Position numbers and translations under genes: made by a program
Notes under the pieces: model-generated
Database searches by the model: none
What the model was told of the DNA's origin: nothing
Seen by the model: only the letters and a program-made list of their open reading frames with translations
Shown here: positions 6,121 through 9,504 of the stretch, in pieces
How positions within the stretch are numbered: the first letter of the stretch is position 1
Layout of the letters: the number at the start of each line of letters is the position of its first letter
From: Elusimicrobiota bacterium
GTDB taxonomy: Bacteria > Elusimicrobiota > Elusimicrobia > UBA1565 > UBA9628
Reading direction: 5' to 3'
DNA: 9,504 nucleotides
Assembly (NCBI GenBank): GCA_016194625.1
Contig: JACQBB010000210.1
Location: 1 to 9,504, forward strand

Positions 6121-7407
6121 ATGAAGACCCTCGCGGCCCTCCTGCTGTCGCTCGCCGTCGTATCCTCGCTCACGGGCTGCGCCTCCATCACGGCCGCGCC
6201 GGGCGAGGCGGGGCCCGCGGCGACCGACCTGGTCTTCGGCATCCGCGCGATCGGCGGCGTCAACGGCGCCGGCTGGGCCGACGAGGCGCGCAAGCGGCAG
6301 ATCACCCTCGTCAACGTGTTCTCCGAGGCGGACGCGACCAACGTGGACGTGGTCATGCGCGCGGCGCTGGTGAAGCGCGGCACGCGCGTCTCCCTGGAGA
6401 CGGTCTCGGCGCGGACCGGCGAGACGCTGACCGAGGCGGAGATCCCCTACTTCTGGGTGCCGACCTCGTGGCGGGAGACGATCGAGCATCTCGCGGTGAA
6501 CTTCAAGAAGGGCACCCCGCTGTACGAGAAGATCGCGGCGGAGCGCGACGCGGCCAAGCCCGCGGCCTCCGGCGTCAGCAAGGCCGAGTTGGAGCGCATC
6601 GTGAAGTCCGCCGTCGCGGGCGCCGCCGCGAGCCCCGCCGCCGAGGCGCCGAAGTCCTTCGCCGCGGACGCGCCGTCCTTCCGGAGCCCGGAGCGTCCCG
6701 ACGACCTGGCGGTCATCATCGGCGTCGAGAGCTACTCCGACATCGCGACGAAGGCGCCCTACGCGGAGCGCGACGCGGACGCGTTCAAGGCCTACGTCCG
6801 CGCGCTCGGCGTGCCCGAGCGGAACATCGTCCTGCTCAAGGGCTCGAAGGCGGGCAAGGCCGCGTTCGAGAAGAACGTCGAGCAGTGGCTGCCGCGCATG
6901 GCCAAGCCCGAGAGCCGCCTGTACTTCTATTTCTCCGGCCACGGCGCGCCGGACGTGAAGACCGGCCAAGCGTACCTGGTGCCGTGGGACGGCGACCCGA
7001 ACTTCCTGGAGACGACGGCCTATCCGGTCGCCCGCCTGTACGAGAAGCTGGGAACCCTGCCGTCGAAGCGCGTGCTCGTCGCGATGGACTCGTGCTTCTC
7101 CGGGGCGGGCGGACGCTCGGTCCTCGCTTCGGGCGCGCGCCCGCTCGTCACGAAGGTCGCGACCGCCCCCGTCCCGGACAGGCTCACCGTGCTGTCGGCG
7201 TCCGCCGCCAACGAGATCTCGGGCTCGCTCGACGACAAGGGGCACGGCGCCTTCACCTGGTTCCTGCTGAAGGGCCTGGACGCCGGCAAGGCCACGCCCC
7301 GCGCGCTGGCCGAGTTCGTGGTCCCGCGCGTCCAGGACGAGGCGCGCCGGCTCAACCGCGACCAGACGCCTCAGCTGAGCGGCGACGGCTCCTGGTCCCT
7401 GCGCTAG
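6121..7407 (+). CDS. Caspase-fold (peptidase C14) lipoprotein with a novel N-terminal domain, paralogue 3
   Basis: The frame encodes 428 residues from ATG 6121. The lipoprotein signal MKTLAALLLSLAVVSSLTGC gives lipidation at Cys20 with Ala at +2. A GTG at 6103 would add six residues but would translate through the TATAAT box, so it is rejected. Residues about 30-140 are not ankyrin repeats. They look like an alternating-strand domain (I-T-L-V-N-V-F, V-D-V-V-M-R-A-A-L-V, V-S-L-E-T-V) ending in P-Y-F-W-V-P-T-S-W-R-E, then a basic helix, and I do not recognise it. A linker helix (152-168) and an Ala/Pro linker precede the caspase domain (about 194-415). Catalytic residues are His274 (S-G-H-G-A-P-D) and Cys325 (D-S-C-F-S-G). 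An Asp/Glu pair conserved as D-Q or D-E in paralogues 1 and 2 (S-A-S-x-x-D) is Asn-Glu here (near 364-365). The C-terminal R-D-Q-T-P-Q-L is retained. It ends 6 bp from a convergent gene. Confidence 0.92.
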   Translation: MKTLAALLLSLAVVSSLTGCASITAAPGEAGPAATDLVFGIRAIGGVNGAGWADEARKRQITLVNVFSEADATNVDVVMRAALVKRGTRVSLETVSARTGETLTEAEIPYFWVPTSWRETIEHLAVNFKKGTPLYEKIAAERDAAKPAASGVSKAELERIVKSAVAGAAASPAAEAPKSFAADAPSFRSPERPDDLAVIIGVESYSDIATKAPYAERDADAFKAYVRALGVPERNIVLLKGSKAGKAAFEKNVEQWLPRMAKPESRLYFYFSGHGAPDVKTGQAYLVPWDGDPNFLETTAYPVARLYEKLGTLPSKRVLVAMDSCFSGAGGRSVLASGARPLVTKVATAPVPDRLTVLSASAANEISGSLDDKGHGAFTWFLLKGLDAGKATPRALAEFVVPRVQDEARRLNRDQTPQLSGDGSWSLR

Positions 7408-7413
7408 GACGGG

Positions 7414-7833
7414 TCAGCGGTACAGGCGGCGCGACATCAGGCGCACCACGTCGGCGTCCTCGTCGATCGTCTCAGAGCCGTAGCCCTCGGCGACGCACTC
7501 GAACATCGCGTCCTTGAAGGTGAAGACGTAGTGCTTGCCCTTCCCGCCGTAGGAGTCGCGCACCAGCGTGGAGCCCTTCACCTCGAACACGCCGTCCTTC
7601 TTCAGGCCGCGCGCGGCCAGCGGGTGCGCCGCCAGGCCGAGACGGCTCGGCGGGCCGAAGCGGTGGCCGAAGGAGGGGTGGAAGGTCACGATGATGTGCG
7701 AGTGCTTGCGGCCGAGCCACGCCAGGTAGGACACGACGACGGTCCCGTCCTTGGACAGCACGATGGGCAGCGGATGCTCCACGTCGGGCTCTTGGAGCGG
7801 GAGGGGGACGACGCGGTCGGCTTCGTCGGTCAT
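7414..7833 (-). CDS. Conserved-looking small protein of unknown function
   Basis: The minus-strand frame encodes 139 residues from ATG 7833, placed 12 nt after a perfect TATAAT. A longer upstream extension in the same frame would overlap the promoter and the divergent dioxygenase gene, so it is rejected. There is no signal peptide or membrane segment, so it is probably cytosolic. The protein has an acidic start, then a beta-rich body: T-V-V-V-S-Y-L-A-W-L-G-R, then H-S-H-I-I-V-T-F-H-P-S-F-G-H-R-F-G (about 44-60, four histidines), and K-H-Y-V-F-T-F-K-D-A-M-F-E-C-V-A-E-G-Y (about 100-118). It ends in an Arg-rich tail (S-R-R-L-Y-R). The alternating pattern suggests a compact beta-barrel or sandwich; the histidine cluster could bind a metal, but that is a guess. 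It is convergent with caspase paralogue 3 (6-bp gap, no visible terminator) and divergent from the PhyH gene. Confidence 0.75.
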   Translation of the reverse strand: MTDEADRVVPLPLQEPDVEHPLPIVLSKDGTVVVSYLAWLGRKHSHIIVTFHPSFGHRFGPPSRLGLAAHPLAARGLKKDGVFEVKGSTLVRDSYGGKGKHYVFTFKDAMFECVAEGYGSETIDEDADVVRLMSRRLYR

Positions 7834-7855
7834 GTCGCGGGCGCTATTATAGCGC
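7834..7855 (-). promoter_or_regulatory. Promoter of the 139-aa gene inside a perfect palindrome
   Basis: On the minus strand TATAAT occupies 7851-7846, 12 nt before the ATG. It lies inside GCGCTAT-T-ATAGCGC (7841-7855), a perfect 15-bp inverted repeat with 7-bp arms. No -35 consensus is seen. A regulator bound here would cover the -10. The site lies 21 bp from the -10 of the divergent PhyH gene, so one factor could affect both. Confidence 0.58.
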
Positions 7856-7875
7856 TCCTGCGCGCGCTCGTGTTC

Positions 7876-7891
7876 TGGTAGCATTGACGCC
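7876..7891 (+). promoter_or_regulatory. Extended -10 promoter of the PhyH-type dioxygenase gene
   Basis: TGG-TAGCAT (7876-7884) fits TGnTANNNT and ends 7 nt before the GTG start at 7892. No Shine-Dalgarno sequence is present. This supports GTG 7892 as the start and a leaderless transcript. Confidence 0.48.
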
Positions 7892-8755
7892 GTGAGCCTC
7901 GCGACCGTCCGCTTCCCGAAAGGCGCCGCCGCCCCGTCCGCGGCCGTCCTGCGCCGCGTGCGCGCCGCGATGGAGCGCGACGGCGCGGTGCGCTTCGACG
8001 GCCTGTTCCCGCGGCCTCTGCTGGAGCGCGTGCGCGCGTCCGTGCTGCGCCGCCTGCGGTCGGGGGAGCTGCGCCGGCGCGGGCTGGTGCGCGACATCGC
8101 GGGGCGCTACGCGGCGGTCGTCCCGTTCGAGGGGCCCCTGCTGGACCCGGCGTTCTACGGCAGCCCGCGGCTCCACGCGATGCTCGGCGGCCTGCTCGGG
8201 GCGCACTACTGCATCGGCAGCCTGGAGGCCGTCGTCGCCGAGCCCGGCGCGGTCGGCCAGCACCAGCACATCGACGGGCCGATCCGGCTGGACCGGACCG
8301 TCGGCGGCCGCAAGCGCGCGTACCCGCGCGACCTCTCCGACCTGCCGCCGTACGCGGTCACGCTGTCCATCCCGCTGTGCGACATCGACGAGGAGAACGG
8401 GCCGACGGCCATCTGGCCGGGCTCGCACCGCGCCGCGCTGAGCGCGCGGCCGCCGAGCGAGGCCGCGGTCGCGCGCCGCTGGCCGGTCGAGCGCATGACC
8501 GGCCCGTTCGGCCAGTCGTTCTTCTTCGACTACCGCGTCTACCACGGCGGGACGCCCAACTGGTCGCGCGAGGCGCGCGCGGTCCTGATGTTCGTGTTCA
8601 CGCGGACCTGGTACCGGGACCCGAACCTCAACGAGGTCCACCCGCGGCTGGTGGTCTCGCCGCGCGGCCTCGCGCGCGTCCCGGAGCGGCTGCGTCCGCT
8701 GTTCATGCTGGCGCCCGCCGCCCTGCGCCCGCTCTGGACGGGACGCCGCGCCTAG
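7892..8755 (+). CDS. Phytanoyl-CoA dioxygenase (PhyH) family Fe(II)/2-oxoglutarate oxygenase
   Basis: The frame encodes 287 residues from GTG 7892. It should hydroxylate a small-molecule substrate using Fe(II), O2 and 2-oxoglutarate. The facial triad is visible: His126-x-Asp128 in Q-H-Q-H-I-D-G-P, and distal His218 in Y-H-G-G-T-P-N-W-S. A downstream Arg (226 or 229 in S-R-E-A-R-A) is the likely 2-oxoglutarate anchor. The E-E-N-G-P-T-A-I-W-P-G-S-H segment (167-179) is a PhyH hallmark. The N-terminal portion (D-G-A-V-R-F-D-G-L-F, 30-39) matches the usual start of the domain, so the protein is full length. Substrates range from phytanoyl-CoA to ectoine and secondary metabolites; no neighbour narrows it down. 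An Arg-rich N-terminal helix (21-63) is notable. The stop overlaps the convergent PAS gene's stop in a shared CTAG. Confidence 0.9.
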   Translation: MSLATVRFPKGAAAPSAAVLRRVRAAMERDGAVRFDGLFPRPLLERVRASVLRRLRSGELRRRGLVRDIAGRYAAVVPFEGPLLDPAFYGSPRLHAMLGGLLGAHYCIGSLEAVVAEPGAVGQHQHIDGPIRLDRTVGGRKRAYPRDLSDLPPYAVTLSIPLCDIDEENGPTAIWPGSHRAALSARPPSEAAVARRWPVERMTGPFGQSFFFDYRVYHGGTPNWSREARAVLMFVFTRTWYRDPNLNEVHPRLVVSPRGLARVPERLRPLFMLAPAALRPLWTGRRA

Positions 8756-9117
8756 CCGCGCAGGACGAGCGTCAGGTCCTGGAAGGTGATCCCGACGCCG
8801 AGGTACTGCCCGCCCGGCGTGCGCACCTGCAGGGTGCTGTAGCCGATGGTCATCTGGGCGTCGCCGTGCGCGACGCGGACCTCGGCGCGGCGGACGGTCT
8901 CGTGCTTCTCGAGCGCGGCGCGGATCACCGCGCACAGCGCCGGGTACGCGGCGAGGACCTGGGCGTACGGCGCGCCGAGCGCCTCCGTCATCGGGATGTG
9001 GAGGATGCGGCCCGCCGTGGGGTTGCCGTAGACGACGTTCCCGGCCAAGTCCACGCTGATGAACCCGCCGCTGAGGTTGTCGAGGATGCTGCGGTAGTAC
9101 TCCGCCAGGTCTTCCAC
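8752..9117 (-). CDS. Stand-alone PAS domain protein
   Basis: The minus-strand frame encodes 121 residues from GTG 9117. Almost the whole protein is one PAS fold. It begins with a helix (E-Y-Y-R-S-I-L-D-N-L), followed by S-G-G-F-I-S-V-D-L-A-G-N-V-V-Y-G-N-P-T-A (16-35) and then helices 34-70. It closes with strands ending G-V-G-I-T-F-Q-D-L-T (107-116), which is where a kinase, cyclase or HTH output domain would normally continue. Here a stop codon follows, so it has no output domain and must act through a partner or sense on its own. No ligand-binding residues (heme or flavin) are obvious. The GTG start is supported by TATCAT 9 nt upstream; there is no better start and no Shine-Dalgarno. It is convergent with the PhyH gene and divergent from the ArsR-type gene. 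Confidence 0.8.
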   Translation of the reverse strand: MEDLAEYYRSILDNLSGGFISVDLAGNVVYGNPTAGRILHIPMTEALGAPYAQVLAAYPALCAVIRAALEKHETVRRAEVRVAHGDAQMTIGYSTLQVRTPGGQYLGVGITFQDLTLVLRG

Positions 9118-9135
9118 GGGGGGTGAATGATACCA
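9118..9135 (-). promoter_or_regulatory. Extended -10 promoter of the PAS gene
   Basis: On the minus strand TGG-TATCAT (9135-9127) fits an extended -10. It ends 9 nt before GTG 9117, giving a 5' leader of only a few bases. No -35 match is seen. Confidence 0.48.
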
Positions 9136-9172
9136 AACCGCCGGACGCCGCGCTCGCCGGCTCTTCCGGGTC

Positions 9173-9223
9173 TTGACGCGGGCCGCGCCATCCGTTATAC
9201 TTAACCTAATGGTTAACTATAAC
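9173..9223 (+). promoter_or_regulatory. Strong sigma70-type promoter and autoregulatory operator of the ArsR-type gene
   Basis: TTGACG (9173-9178), a 17-nt spacer and TATACT (9196-9201) form the best promoter in the window. The -10 ends 7 nt before ATG 9209, so the transcript should be leaderless. GTTATACTTAACC (9194-9206) and GGTTAACTATAAC (9211-9223) are inverted copies (13-bp arms, one mismatched pair) around TAAT. The 30-bp element covers the -10, the expected start site and the first five codons. This is an AT-rich island in a GC-rich region and is well placed for repression by the encoded ArsR-type protein. Confidence 0.78.
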
Positions 9224-9504
9224 CAGCGTCACCTCGACCTCGCGTTCGGCGCGCTCGCGCATCCGATCCGGCGCGGGATCCTCGCGCGCCTGGCGACGGG
9301 GGAGGCGTCGGTCGCGGAGCTGGCCAAGCCGTTCAAGGTCTCCGCTCCGGCCATCACCAGGCACATGCGCATCCTGGAGGACGCCGGCCTGCTCTCGCGC
9401 AAGAAGCAGGGCCGCCGTCACCGCTGCAAGCTCGAGGAGAAGCGCATGAAGGAGGCGCAGGCGTGGCTCGAGGCCCAGCGCGCCTTCTGGAACGACCGGT
9501 TCGA
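9209..9504 (+). CDS. ArsR/SmtB-type winged-helix transcriptional repressor, partial at its 3' end
   Basis: The frame is open from ATG 9209 to the window edge, giving 98 residues with no stop. It shows the ArsR winged-helix plan: L-A-F-G-A-L-A-H-P-I-R-R-G-I-L-A-R-L (11-28), then V-A-E-L-A-K-P-F-K-V-S-A-P-A-I-T-R-H-M-R-I-L-E (35-57, helix-turn-helix), then G-L-L-S-R-K-K-Q-G-R-R-H-R-C-K-L (60-75, wing). The CxC metal site of classical ArsR is absent; Cys73 in the wing is the only cysteine. The C-terminal W-L-E-A-Q-R-A-F-W-N-D-R-F resembles the ArsR subgroup that is commonly followed by an SRPBCC/AHSA1 gene; that gene would lie just outside the window. About 10-20 residues are probably missing. 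The start is fixed by the TATACT box 7 nt upstream. It probably represses itself through the inverted repeat spanning its start. Confidence 0.87.
   Translation, partial: MVNYNQRHLDLAFGALAHPIRRGILARLATGEASVAELAKPFKVSAPAITRHMRILEDAGLLSRKKQGRRHRCKLEEKRMKEAQAWLEAQRAFWNDRF

Noticed and set aside
4310..6960. Repeated DNA blocks around the Ser-Gly-His-Gly and Asp-Ser-Cys motifs, considered as DNA repeats
   Set aside because: They are conserved protein-coding segments of three paralogues in the same frame, not a repeat element.
3540..7407. Interpretation as a known caspase-based phage-defence module (CBASS, gasdermin or type III CRISPR)
   Set aside because: No gasdermin, cyclic-nucleotide synthase, Cas protein or CRISPR array is present in the window, and lipoprotein export signals do not fit cytosolic effectors.
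7834..8097. Upstream extension of the 139-aa minus-strand gene
   Set aside because: The extension is Arg-rich shadow sequence of the PhyH gene and would cross a TATAAT box. ATG 7833 lies 12 nt after that box.
8377..9126. Plus-strand ORF overlapping the PhyH gene end and the PAS gene
   Set aside because: It has no recognisable domain, while both overlapped genes show clear family motifs.

Overview
The window comes from a GC-rich chromosome (roughly 70% GC by eye, with strong G/C preference at third codon positions). The encoded lipoprotein signals point to a diderm (Gram-negative) bacterium. No gene fixes the phylum. High-GC Elusimicrobiota or a deltaproteobacterial/myxobacterial lineage would fit, but this is a weak inference. 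Coding density is high, the largest intergenic gap is 183 bp, and I found no RNA gene, IS element or CRISPR array.

Layout. (1) 1-1152, minus: a BNR/Asp-box beta-propeller protein that runs off the left edge. (2) 1336-1899, plus: an exported protein of unknown function. (3) 1951-3488, plus: a two-gene unit of a four-S1-domain RNA-binding protein and a DUF3147 membrane protein, closed by a T-tract hairpin. (4) 3540-7407, plus: the centrepiece, three tandem paralogous caspase-fold (peptidase C14) lipoproteins. All three have an intact His/Cys dyad. The first two carry ankyrin repeats ahead of the protease; the third has an unrelated, unrecognised N-terminal domain. (5) 7414-7833, minus: a small unknown cytosolic protein. 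(6) 7892-8755, plus: a PhyH-type Fe(II)/2-oxoglutarate dioxygenase. (7) 8752-9117, minus: a stand-alone PAS domain protein. (8) 9209 to the right edge, plus: an ArsR-type repressor under a strong promoter embedded in a 30-bp inverted repeat.

The caspase trio is the most interesting content. The first two genes overlap by ATGA and are probably translationally coupled. The third follows after 32 bp with its own perfect TATAAT. All three should be exported and lipid-anchored, probably on the periplasmic face of the outer membrane. Their shared protease module and differing N-terminal modules look like duplication followed by sensor swapping. Substrate and trigger are unknown.

A second theme is transcript architecture. 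Most first-in-unit genes have a TANNNT -10 box ending only 5-7 nt before the start codon, implying leaderless mRNAs, whereas an operon-internal gene (3156) has a clear Shine-Dalgarno sequence. This pattern also decided several start codons. Several of these promoters overlap perfect or near-perfect inverted repeats, which are operator candidates.
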